From a bacterium (lineage in GTDB: Bacteria; Chlamydiota; Chlamydiia; Chlamydiales; SM23-39), in contig JAKAFF010000062.1 of NCBI GenBank assembly GCA_021818045.1, positions 1 to 7,591 of the forward strand: a stretch of DNA of 7,591 bases, in the 5' to 3' direction. The position numbers and the translations under genes are program-made. Below, in pieces: positions 1 to 5,469 of this stretch; the stretch's first letter is position 1, and each line of letters starts with the position of its first letter. A model generated the notes under the pieces. The model did not search any database, was not told the origin of the DNA, and saw nothing but the letters and a program-made list of their open reading frames with translations.

Positions 1-62
1 ATGGTGGTCACAACCAAAATGTTCAACAGAAGGAAGAGGAAAATTCTCTTTGCAATTGCCAT
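1..62 (-). CDS. htpX: HtpX-like membrane zinc metalloprotease, N-terminal fragment
   Basis: Reading the minus strand from an ATG at 62-60 gives MAIAKRIFLFLLLNILVVTT and then runs off the left edge after 20 whole codons. This Met plus short basic patch plus hydrophobic helix, with the IFLFLLLNILVV pattern, matches the first transmembrane segment of M48-family HtpX proteases. These are inner-membrane zinc enzymes that degrade misfolded membrane proteins. A Shine-Dalgarno AGGTG (minus strand, 72-68) lies 5 bases before the ATG and supports this start. The catalytic HEXXH motif lies outside the window, so the family call rests only on the first helix. It is transcribed divergently from the small gene at 196-408. 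The call is probable, but another membrane protein with a similar first helix cannot be excluded. Confidence 0.72.
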   Translation of the reverse strand, partial: MAIAKRIFLFLLLNILVVTT

Positions 63-195
63 ATCTTCACCTGAAATGATGCAATTTGAATATAGCGCAT
101 TTGGGATTTCATTTGCAGTAAAATGATGGTTTCTGTCATGTATTCGGGAAAATATGCGTAAAACATATACAAGTTTCTGACAAAGAGAATTTTGG
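63..195. promoter_or_regulatory. Divergent intergenic region between htpX and the small ORF
   Basis: This 133-base AT-rich spacer must contain the start signals of two divergent genes. On the minus strand TTGTCA (183-178) is a reasonable -35 box, but the hexamer 17 bases on (TACGCA, 160-155) is a poor -10. On the plus strand I see no convincing -35/-10 pair. The interval 151-171 is AT-rich and could melt. AAGAGA at 183-188 is a weak ribosome binding site 7 bases before the ATG at 196. The regulatory role is inferred from gene orientation, not from a recognised motif. Confidence 0.35.
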
Positions 196-408
196 ATGGA
201 TAAAAGTGTCCGCAGTGAAAAAAAAATCAAAGCCGCTTTGAATCGCAAATGTGCCTGTTATGTATTGATTACCTGTAGTGAGCCGAATTCAAGTGGAGAA
301 ATGGATGTGGAGATGAATTACGAGGGCGATGAAACGCTTGCAGCCTATTTAGTAGAAAATGCGGCTGAAGTGTTTGGCAATCACCAAAAGCGCCGCGAAT
401 CTCAGTGA
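196..408 (+). CDS. Small cytoplasmic protein of unknown function (70 aa)
   Basis: I do not recognise a named family. The 70-residue product has no signal peptide or membrane segment. It has a basic N-terminus (KSVRSEKKIKAALNRK, about residues 4-19), a probable beta strand containing the CACYVLITCSEP stretch (about 19-30), an acidic middle (EMDVEMNYEGDE) and a C-terminal amphipathic helix (LAAYLVENAAEVF) with a charged tail. The three cysteines at residues 19, 21 and 27 are notable, but their spacing is not a standard zinc knuckle. The alternation of strand-like and helix-like segments and the balanced composition suggest a real folded protein rather than a chance frame. A weak AAGAGA lies 7 bases upstream of the ATG. 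It is divergent from htpX, with its own promoter presumed in the shared spacer. It is followed by pseudogene debris, so it is probably monocistronic. Confidence 0.6.
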   Translation: MDKSVRSEKKIKAALNRKCACYVLITCSEPNSSGEMDVEMNYEGDETLAAYLVENAAEVFGNHQKRRESQ

Positions 409-456
409 CTTTCTGAATCAATTTTTTTTACGATCGAGGGAAACAAGGTCCCAGCG

Positions 457-598
457 ATGACTCTGTTATGCCGACTCAAGGAATGATTCAATCTGAATCG
501 TACAGAGTTGTAAGAGGAGTAGGTTCTGTAGTTGCTCTTTGCCTCCATGAGCGTCGATGGGCATGTGTCCAAGATGTATGCGCTTACGCGTTGCCCAA
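457..598 (+). pseudogene. Decayed 5' fragment of an M20 dipeptidase gene
   Basis: Read from the ATG at 457, this stretch gives MTLLCRLKE-stop-FNLNRTEL-stop-EE-stop-VL-stop-LLFASMSVDGHV. The intact M20 peptidase at 4102 begins MNSLCRLKEWFNLHCTQVQE and continues EYFQWLRFASISADVQY. The first 34 codons align without a gap, and I count about 75 identical bases of 102. The four in-frame stops (484, 511, 520, 529) each differ by one base from the functional Trp, Gln, Tyr and Trp codons, so this is a copy decaying by point mutation. Weaker similarity continues to about 598, with what looks like a small deletion near 568. There it merges into half of a palindromic repeat; nothing of the catalytic part remains. 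It cannot make a working enzyme. Its ATG lines up with 4102, which supports that start for the intact gene. Confidence 0.85.
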
Positions 599-631
599 AA
601 CCAACTTTTGAATTCATTTGTGGTATATACC
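582..631 (-). repeat. Half copy of the palindromic intergenic repeat (copy 1)
   Basis: Positions 587-621 are identical over 35 bases to 6907-6941 in copy 3. From 582 the match is 39 of 40. The segment comprises the loop sequence (CGCGTTGCCCAAAA) and one arm (CCAACTTTTGAATTCATTTG), and ends in TGGTATATACC, itself close to palindromic. The opposite arm is missing; in its place is the decayed M20 gene fragment. This is therefore a truncated or recombined copy and cannot form the long hairpin of the other two. Its orientation matches copy 3 and is opposite to copy 2. Confidence 0.85.
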
Positions 632-673
632 CGTTCCACCTCAATGCCGCCCAAAGCAAACCGATTTAAATAA

Positions 674-702
674 TTGTAAGGAATGTATTTTTCTGACAAG
701 AT
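674..702 (+). promoter_or_regulatory. Candidate promoter of the porin-like operon
   Basis: TTGTAA (674-679) and CAAGAT (697-702) are separated by 17 bases in the AT-rich stretch before the first porin-like gene. The -35 fits well and the -10 only partly. The placement, 25 bases before the ATG at 727, is suitable. No other convincing sigma-70-type pair lies between the pseudogene debris and the gene. This is a weak, position-based prediction. Confidence 0.25.
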
Positions 703-726
703 CCCCACCTAAAACCCGGTTGTACA

Positions 727-1788
727 ATGCGCTATAGTACGCATGACTTCAGGTCAGTATTGGGCAGGGCCGTAATTATCCTCTGGATATTTTGGATTGT
801 TGGTATTGGCGGAGTATCTTTATCTGCAAGTGAACGGTCAGATTTGTTAGTGCCAGTTCAATCGAATCCGACCTCCTTTAGTTTTGTGGCAGATTTTATG
901 TTTTGGACGGCTCGTGAATCGGGTGCGGACTGTTGGGCTGAAGTGATCACAACACAAGGCTCTGCCTCCTCGAACCTCCTGAAGGCGGTAGCTTTTGATT
1001 GGGAGCCAGGGCTTAGAGTCGGGATTGGGTATGAGAAATTGCGCGATTCCTGGAACACACAAGCTTATTATACCAGGTTCCATACCCAAGGAAGAGATGC
1101 TGTTTCAAGTGATCCAGGAGCTGTACATTCGACTTTTATGGGCGCTTTTTATGTAGACAACACTGCTGGGGCGGGCATTACGGGTCCAAGCTACGAAAAA
1201 GCAAGCATTGACTGGACCCTGACTTTCAATATGTTTGATTGGAATTTTAATCGCAATTTTCACTTGAGCCCGGCTCTTTTTTTGCGCTTCATGTTTGGGA
1301 TCAAGGGTGGGTGGATTGATCAGTTTATTGATTCAAAGTGGATTAATCCTGATTTGACCGGATCTTTTGCCGGTGCTCCCTTTTTTCTCGTTGGTTGCGA
1401 AAAAGTGAGAAACAACTTTTGGGGGATAGGGCCTCAAGCAGGAATTGAAACAAAATGGTTTCTTATGCCCCGCATTTTTGCTTTATTTGGAGACTTTTCT
1501 GGAGCGATCATGTGGGGGCGTTGGTCTTTTAGGGATCGTTTCACAAACGATGCTTCACAAGTCATCAATATCGTGACTGAACATATCAATAACGGCGCTA
1601 CCACAGTTCGGTCTTTAATGGGATTTTGCTGGGATGTTGCATTGAGGCAAATGCATTTGACATTCAAATTGGGGTATGAATCACAATTTTGGTTAGATCA
1701 GCTGACGTTCTATTCTTTTGTCGGAGGAAGATTTAATAATATTCTCGCTTTGCAAGGAGGAACGTTTGATGTGTTCTTGGAGTTTTAG
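727..1788 (+). CDS. MOMP-like outer-membrane beta-barrel porin, paralogue 1
   Basis: The 353-residue product is a secreted outer-membrane protein. It has a basic N-terminus, a hydrophobic core VIILWIFWIVGIGGVSLSA (about 16-34) and a likely signal peptidase I site after Ala34. The mature part is rich in aromatic residues in alternating patterns typical of beta strands and ends in Phe, the usual beta-barrel C-terminal signal. Blocks shared with the next two genes are FDWEPGLRVGIGY (90-102), NMFDW (168-172), LFLRFMFGIKGGWIDQ (184-199), NNFWGIGPQAGIETKW (229-244), LTFKLGYESQFWLDQ (311-325) and LQGG (342-345). They resemble the Legionella/chlamydial pore-forming outer-membrane family (MOMP-like, Lpg1974 type). 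The likely role is solute diffusion and surface exposure. The ATG at 727 has no clear Shine-Dalgarno; no other start follows the in-frame stop at 694 before it. It is the first gene of a three-gene operon. Family confidence is good; specific function is unknown. Confidence 0.85.
   Translation: MRYSTHDFRSVLGRAVIILWIFWIVGIGGVSLSASERSDLLVPVQSNPTSFSFVADFMFWTARESGADCWAEVITTQGSASSNLLKAVAFDWEPGLRVGIGYEKLRDSWNTQAYYTRFHTQGRDAVSSDPGAVHSTFMGAFYVDNTAGAGITGPSYEKASIDWTLTFNMFDWNFNRNFHLSPALFLRFMFGIKGGWIDQFIDSKWINPDLTGSFAGAPFFLVGCEKVRNNFWGIGPQAGIETKWFLMPRIFALFGDFSGAIMWGRWSFRDRFTNDASQVINIVTEHINNGATTVRSLMGFCWDVALRQMHLTFKLGYESQFWLDQLTFYSFVGGRFNNILALQGGTFDVFLEF
1754..1760 (+). promoter_or_regulatory. Shine-Dalgarno for porin 2, inside the porin 1 reading frame
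   Basis: AAGGAGG lies 8 bases before the ATG at 1769. It is formed by the codons for Gln-Gly-Gly in the conserved C-terminal LQGG motif of the upstream protein. This near-perfect site decides the start of the second gene; a longer open frame beginning at 1718 has no comparable site. Confidence 0.85.
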
Positions 1789-2869
1789 AGAACGATTCTT
1801 GCGCTTTTTAACATGTCTTGTACTGCACGGAATCGCTTCTAGTTTATACTGTGTAGGATTGGGAGTTGGAGGTATTGAATATGTTCAAATTGCTCAAGTG
1901 GGAGAGTGTCGAGAGAATGATGGGTCTTTAGAAACGGATTTTTCACAAAAAACTATCGCAGTGTCTCCTAAAAATAATGTCGTTGTTACTGCCAGCGTCT
2001 TTTCTTGGTTGGCTTCCGAAGAAGTTGCCTCTATTTGGACTCACGCTGTGAATGTCGGAAACCCCGTGGTGTTATTTACTCCTAGTTTTGACTTTAAATG
2101 GGATTATGGGTTCCGAATAGGCATTGGGTATAATCTATCTCATGATGACTGGGATATGATCTGTAATTGGAGTTGGTTTGATACCAGCGCAACAAATGCG
2201 GTTTCTCCTAAACCTTTGACTTGGGTTTTCCCTGAATTTGATGCAGCCTTCTTGAGTGGAAACTCTTGTGCGGAGATGGCTGTGCGATGGGATCTGTTGT
2301 TTAATATGTTTGATTGGGGGATTGGGAAGGGATGTTGGGTCAGTCAAGATTTGTTTTTGCGTCCATTTGTAGGTCTAAAAGGAGGTTGGATTCATCAGTC
2401 TATTCAGGCAACTTATGATCATTTAATCAAGCAGCTTGTTTTCGTCACTGATCAGTTAGGTAAAGAAAAACTAAAGAACAATTTTTGGGGCATTGGCCCG
2501 TTAGGTGGGATTGAAACAAAATGGAGAATCGGTATGTTCGGGTCCCATTTTTTGGATTTGTGTGGGGATCTTTCTGCTGCAACAATGTGGGGTGTTTGGT
2601 CGTGCAGTGATGTTTATCGAGACACCTTGTCTCAGTCCATTTCTGTAGACACAAAAAATGACTTTCTAGGAGCTTTGATGTTTGGTGGGTTTTTTGGATT
2701 TGGGTGGGAAGTCGACTTTCGTAACAACCGATCACATTTTGCGGCTAAACTGGGGTATGAAATGCAGCTGTGGTTGAACCAGTTGCGCGTGGCTACTTTT
2801 CAGCTGCAGCGTTTGCATCATGATTTGACCTTACAAGGGATCACATTCAATGTTCGATATGATTATTAA
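1769..2869 (+). CDS. MOMP-like outer-membrane beta-barrel porin, paralogue 2
   Basis: The product has 366 residues from the ATG at 1769. A longer open frame begins at 1718, but the AAGGAGG 8 bases before 1769 and the signal-peptide-like N-terminus (basic RERFLR, then FLTCLVLHGIASSLYCVG) favour the shorter form. The protein ends in Tyr, acceptable for a barrel C-terminus. Shared blocks are FDFKWDYGFRIGIGY (107-121), NMFDW (179-183), LFLRPFVGLKGGWIHQ (195-210), NNFWGIGPLGGIETKW (237-252), AAKLGYEMQLWLNQ (325-338) and LQGITF (355-360). It carries an extra segment of about 40 residues after the signal peptide compared with paralogue 3. Its start overlaps the end of paralogue 1 by 20 bases, so translation is likely coupled. 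The role is as inferred for the family: an outer-membrane channel or structural surface protein. Confidence 0.85.
   Translation: MCSWSFRERFLRFLTCLVLHGIASSLYCVGLGVGGIEYVQIAQVGECRENDGSLETDFSQKTIAVSPKNNVVVTASVFSWLASEEVASIWTHAVNVGNPVVLFTPSFDFKWDYGFRIGIGYNLSHDDWDMICNWSWFDTSATNAVSPKPLTWVFPEFDAAFLSGNSCAEMAVRWDLLFNMFDWGIGKGCWVSQDLFLRPFVGLKGGWIHQSIQATYDHLIKQLVFVTDQLGKEKLKNNFWGIGPLGGIETKWRIGMFGSHFLDLCGDLSAATMWGVWSCSDVYRDTLSQSISVDTKNDFLGALMFGGFFGFGWEVDFRNNRSHFAAKLGYEMQLWLNQLRVATFQLQRLHHDLTLQGITFNVRYDY
2835..2840 (+). promoter_or_regulatory. Shine-Dalgarno for porin 3, inside the porin 2 reading frame
   Basis: AAGGGA lies 9 bases before the ATG at 2850 and is formed by the Gln-Gly codons of the C-terminal LQGI motif, exactly as at the previous gene junction. 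A second ATG at 2859 would be 18 bases away, too far, so 2850 is the preferred start. Confidence 0.7.
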
Positions 2870-3854
2870 TAGACTCTGGCTGAGAGGAATATATTTTTTT
2901 CTTGCGGGAGCTTCTGTGAGTGAAGCTCTTTCTTTGTGTTCCAGTGGTTCCGAAAAGTCATTTTCTACAGTTGATGTTTTCGCAAAAGCAAACTATTGGT
3001 ACACGAGTGAGTCTATAGACTGGGCTTACACAAGTGAAGGGAACTCGAACGATTGGACGTCTAGTTATCAGATGTTTGTATTTGATTGGGCTCCTGGGTT
3101 TACAGTGGGTTTGGGATGCGCGATGGAGCACGATCGGTGGGATTCAAACATCAGTTATACTTGGTTTCAGTCCAAAGCATTGGCCCATGCAGGAGGCGGA
3201 GATGTGAGCATTACTCCAGGGTTTTTGGCTCACAGGCTGGCTCCTTATCTTCCTTTCATAGGGCCTTTTTCGACAGGAAAAGCAAGTATTGATATTCACT
3301 ACAACATGTTTGACTGGGATTTAGGGCGCCCATTTTTTATTGACAAAAACTTTTTGATTCGCCCTGCGATTGGATTGAAAGGGGGATGGATTAATCAATG
3401 GATTCGATCTTCTTGGACTTTACCTGCACTAACCGACTTTCTAGCCAATGAGAACTTAACGCAAAAATTTCAAGCTGGGGGAGCTAAAGCTGGAGTTACG
3501 GGAAAATGGTGTCTTAGCACTCGATTAAAGCAGACATTTAGTTTGGTTGGTATGTTTGATCTTGCATATCTTTGGGGACATTGGTCAATTCGCAATCAGT
3601 TTTTAGATACATTTGCCATCACGATTAACTTAGAGACCACCGATCGTAATTTTGGGGTGCTTGTTTTTCACAGTTTTCTTGGGTTTGAGTGGGAATTCCT
3701 TTTGAGGCAAAATCGAAATCATGTGGCTTTCAAGCTGGGGTATGAGATTGAGGATTGGTTGGATCAGTGTCAATTTTTTACTAATATTTCGGGTTCTCAG
3801 AGCAATGATTTAATCCTTCAAGGTCTTAGCGGGAGTTTTTGTATTGCATTTTAA
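2850..3854 (+). CDS. MOMP-like outer-membrane beta-barrel porin, paralogue 3
   Basis: The 334-residue product has an N-terminal signal peptide (RLWLRG, then IYFFLAGASVSEALS), with cleavage probably near residues 26-29. It ends in Phe. Shared blocks are FDWAPGFTVGLG (78-89), NMFDWDLGRPFF (152-163), FLIRPAIGLKGGWINQ (168-183), VAFKLGYEIEDWLDQ (292-306) and LQGLSG (323-328). The block that reads NNFWGIGP in the other two is here QKFQAGGA (206-213), although the following AGVTGKW is partly kept. This makes it the most divergent member. It overlaps paralogue 2 by 20 bases and is last in the operon: at the place where its siblings carry the next gene's ribosome site and ATG, it reads CAAGGTCTTAGC with no start. 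A long palindrome begins 10 bases after its stop. Confidence 0.85.
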   Translation: MFDMIINRLWLRGIYFFLAGASVSEALSLCSSGSEKSFSTVDVFAKANYWYTSESIDWAYTSEGNSNDWTSSYQMFVFDWAPGFTVGLGCAMEHDRWDSNISYTWFQSKALAHAGGGDVSITPGFLAHRLAPYLPFIGPFSTGKASIDIHYNMFDWDLGRPFFIDKNFLIRPAIGLKGGWINQWIRSSWTLPALTDFLANENLTQKFQAGGAKAGVTGKWCLSTRLKQTFSLVGMFDLAYLWGHWSIRNQFLDTFAITINLETTDRNFGVLVFHSFLGFEWEFLLRQNRNHVAFKLGYEIEDWLDQCQFFTNISGSQSNDLILQGLSGSFCIAF

Positions 3855-3864
3855 GAGATTGGCC

Positions 3865-4028
3865 ATATACACCAATGAGTTCAAAAGTTGGTTTTGGGCA
3901 ACGCGAAAGCTGGTGGAATTCGCCTATCGCAAGTGACCCAATATTAAAATATAGGGTCACTTGCGATAGGTAAATTGCGCCGCTTTGGCGCAGCCGAAAA
4001 TCCAACTTTTGAACTTATTGGTGTATAT
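3865..4028 (+). repeat. Long palindromic intergenic repeat (copy 2), with nested insertion
   Basis: The outer arms are 3865-3891 and 4002-4028, each 27 bases and inverted with one mismatch (core TTCAAAAGTTGG against CCAACTTTTGAA). Inside, TTTTGGGCAACGCGAAAGCTGG (3892-3913) corresponds to the loop of copies 1 and 3, and GCAGCCGAAAAT (3990-4001) is close to the other side of the copy 3 loop. Between them sits a second palindrome absent from copy 3. As RNA the whole element would fold into one very long stem, plausibly a transcription terminator for the porin operon. It may be a miniature inverted-repeat element. I see no coding capacity and no clear target-site duplication. Confidence 0.9.
3917..3976. 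repeat. Nested perfect hairpin inside copy 2
   Basis: CCTATCGCAAGTGACCC (3923-3939) and its exact reverse complement (3954-3970) form a 17-base perfect stem around a 14-base AT-only loop. Allowing two mismatches, the arms extend to AATT at 3917 and 3976, giving 23 bases each. No other copy in the window carries it, so it looks like a separate unit inserted into the loop of the larger repeat. It could also act as an intrinsic hairpin on either strand, but no U-run follows. Confidence 0.88.
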
Positions 4029-4089
4029 ACCGAAACAACCTGTGCGAAAACAACGATTCTTTAAGGTCTCTTTGTTTGCGAGAATATTT

Positions 4090-4093
4090 GGAG
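4090..4093 (+). promoter_or_regulatory. Shine-Dalgarno of the M20 dipeptidase
   Basis: GGAG lies 8 bases upstream of the ATG at 4102. Together with the match of the decayed copy starting at 457, it fixes the start here. An in-frame ATG at 3985 lies inside the palindromic repeat and would add 39 residues encoded by repeat and leader DNA. Confidence 0.7.
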
Positions 4094-4101
4094 TCTTTTC
4101 G

Positions 4102-5469
4102 ATGAATTCATTGTGTCGGCTTAAAGAATGGTTCAATCTGCATTGCACACAGGTACAAGAGGAATATTTTCAGTGGCTGCGCTTTGCTTCCATTAGCGCC
4201 GATGTGCAATATGCGAAAGATATGCGCGCTTGCGCTTTGTGGGTGCGCGATTATCTTGCAAAATATACGCAAATGACGTCTTGCCTGATTGAGACGACAG
4301 GACAACCTATTGTTTTTGCAGAAGATTTGCGCGCCGGTCCTGCAGCGCCAACCGTTCTCATTTACGGCCATTATGATGTGCAACCTGTAGATCCCCTTGA
4401 GCTTTGGACAAGTCCCCCGTTCGAGCCCACAATGCGAGATGGCAAAGTATATGCGCGAGGTGCGCTCGATGATAAGGGGCAAATTTTTTATGCAGTGGTT
4501 GCTATGCGTGCCTTGCATGAGTTGATCGGCCCTTTGTCGGTGAATGTGAAGTTGTGCATCGAAGGGGAAGAGGAGTCGGCAAGTCAAGGGTTAGAAATGG
4601 CTTTGTCTCAGTTGAAAGGCACTTTGCAGGCAGATGCTATCTTAGTAGTCGATTTTGGGCAATTTGATGAGGTAACGCCTGCGATTACTTTAGGGGCGAG
4701 GGGGTTGGTCGCATTAGAGGTTACGTTGACGGGCTCAAATAGCGATTTGCATTCAGGGGAGCATGGCGGACTTGCCTACAATCCCAATCGGGCGATGGTC
4801 GAGTTGCTAGCCAAGCTGTGGGGGAGCCAGGGGTATATTCAAGTCGATGGATTTTATGACGATGTTGTAGAGGCGTCCGCAGATTTGCGCCAACAGATCG
4901 ATTTTGCTTTGGAGCCAAAGAGTTATCAAAAAACCTTCGGGGTGGGGGCGCTCGGTGGGGAAAGGGGGCGTACAATGGCGGAAAACAACTTCTTTCGCCC
5001 CACTTTGGAGATCAATGGGATTGGAGGAGGGTATTTTGGCGCGGGGGTGAAAACTGTGATTCCAGCGCACTGCACGGCTAAAATTTCTTGTCGATTGGTG
5101 CCCAACCAAGACCCCAAAAAAATTGAGCAGAAACTGATCGAGTTTTTAAAAAGCCATGTGGTTGCAGGGATGCAGATCGCTTTTCACTCTTTTGGGGGCG
5201 CACCAGCGTTCCGGGGCTCTTCAGATTCTTTTTTGGCAAAAGCGATTGCAAAAGCTGCCGAAGAGGTGAATGGAAGGGCATGTAAAAAGGTGCTTTGCGG
5301 CGCTTCGATTCCCATTATTGCGAAATTGGCCAAGGAGTTAGAAGCAGATGTCGTCGGGATGGGATATGGGCTTGCGACAGATAATATTCACGCTCCAAAT
5401 GAACATTTTGATATGAGTCGTTTTGAGAAGGGGTTTTTGACGCTTGGGAGGGCAATCGAATTGTTATGA
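4102..5469 (+). CDS. M20-family metallodipeptidase
   Basis: The 455-residue length is typical of M20 dipeptidases of the carnosinase/CPG2 type. These are two-zinc cytoplasmic enzymes that hydrolyse dipeptides or related amides. The active site is complete: GHYDVQP with His90 and Asp92; ARGALDDKG with the bridging Asp at 123 or 124; IEGEEESAS with catalytic Glu157 and metal ligand Glu158; Asp184 in LVVDFG; and TDNIHAPNE with metal ligand His430. The lid/dimerisation domain occupies about residues 200-315 and contains SDLHSG (His217), the dimer-contact histidine of the family. There is no signal peptide. The start at 4102 is chosen over 3985 (see the Shine-Dalgarno entry). The last bases overlap the next gene as ATGA, so the two are co-transcribed and coupled. 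The likely role is recycling of peptides scavenged from the host or released from its own proteins; the exact substrate cannot be read from the sequence. Confidence 0.93.
   Translation: MNSLCRLKEWFNLHCTQVQEEYFQWLRFASISADVQYAKDMRACALWVRDYLAKYTQMTSCLIETTGQPIVFAEDLRAGPAAPTVLIYGHYDVQPVDPLELWTSPPFEPTMRDGKVYARGALDDKGQIFYAVVAMRALHELIGPLSVNVKLCIEGEEESASQGLEMALSQLKGTLQADAILVVDFGQFDEVTPAITLGARGLVALEVTLTGSNSDLHSGEHGGLAYNPNRAMVELLAKLWGSQGYIQVDGFYDDVVEASADLRQQIDFALEPKSYQKTFGVGALGGERGRTMAENNFFRPTLEINGIGGGYFGAGVKTVIPAHCTAKISCRLVPNQDPKKIEQKLIEFLKSHVVAGMQIAFHSFGGAPAFRGSSDSFLAKAIAKAAEEVNGRACKKVLCGASIPIIAKLAKELEADVVGMGYGLATDNIHAPNEHFDMSRFEKGFLTLGRAIELL

Noticed and set aside
402..429. Possible terminator after the small gene (TCAG/CTGA stem and eight T)
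   Set aside because: The stem is only four base pairs and is separated from the T-run by five bases, too weak to annotate.
402..708. Two minus-strand open frames across the gap, one sharing RLNHSLSRHN with a minus-strand frame at 3957-4148
   Set aside because: The shared peptide is the antisense reading of the duplicated start of the M20 gene, not evidence of an antisense protein family.
1718..1768. Longer N-terminus for porin paralogue 2 from an ATG at 1718
   Set aside because: It would overlap paralogue 1 by 71 bases and put a polar stretch before the signal peptide. The near-perfect AAGGAGG 8 bases before 1769 fits the shorter form, and the same overlap length recurs at the next junction.
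2925..2950. Lipoprotein signal in porin paralogue 3 (ALSLC)
   Set aside because: The residue before Cys is Leu, not Gly, Ala or Ser as a lipobox requires, and the barrel-type C-terminus fits an ordinary signal peptide.
3865..4028. CRISPR-like or attachment-site interpretation of the repeats
   Set aside because: Copies are kilobases apart, in both orientations, with no spacers, integrase or tRNA gene. The palindromic structure fits an intergenic repeat or miniature element better.
3985..4101. Upstream extension of the M20 peptidase frame to an ATG at 3985
   Set aside because: The extra 39 codons lie in the palindromic repeat and the leader. The Shine-Dalgarno precedes 4102, and the decayed copy at 457 begins to match at the same Met.
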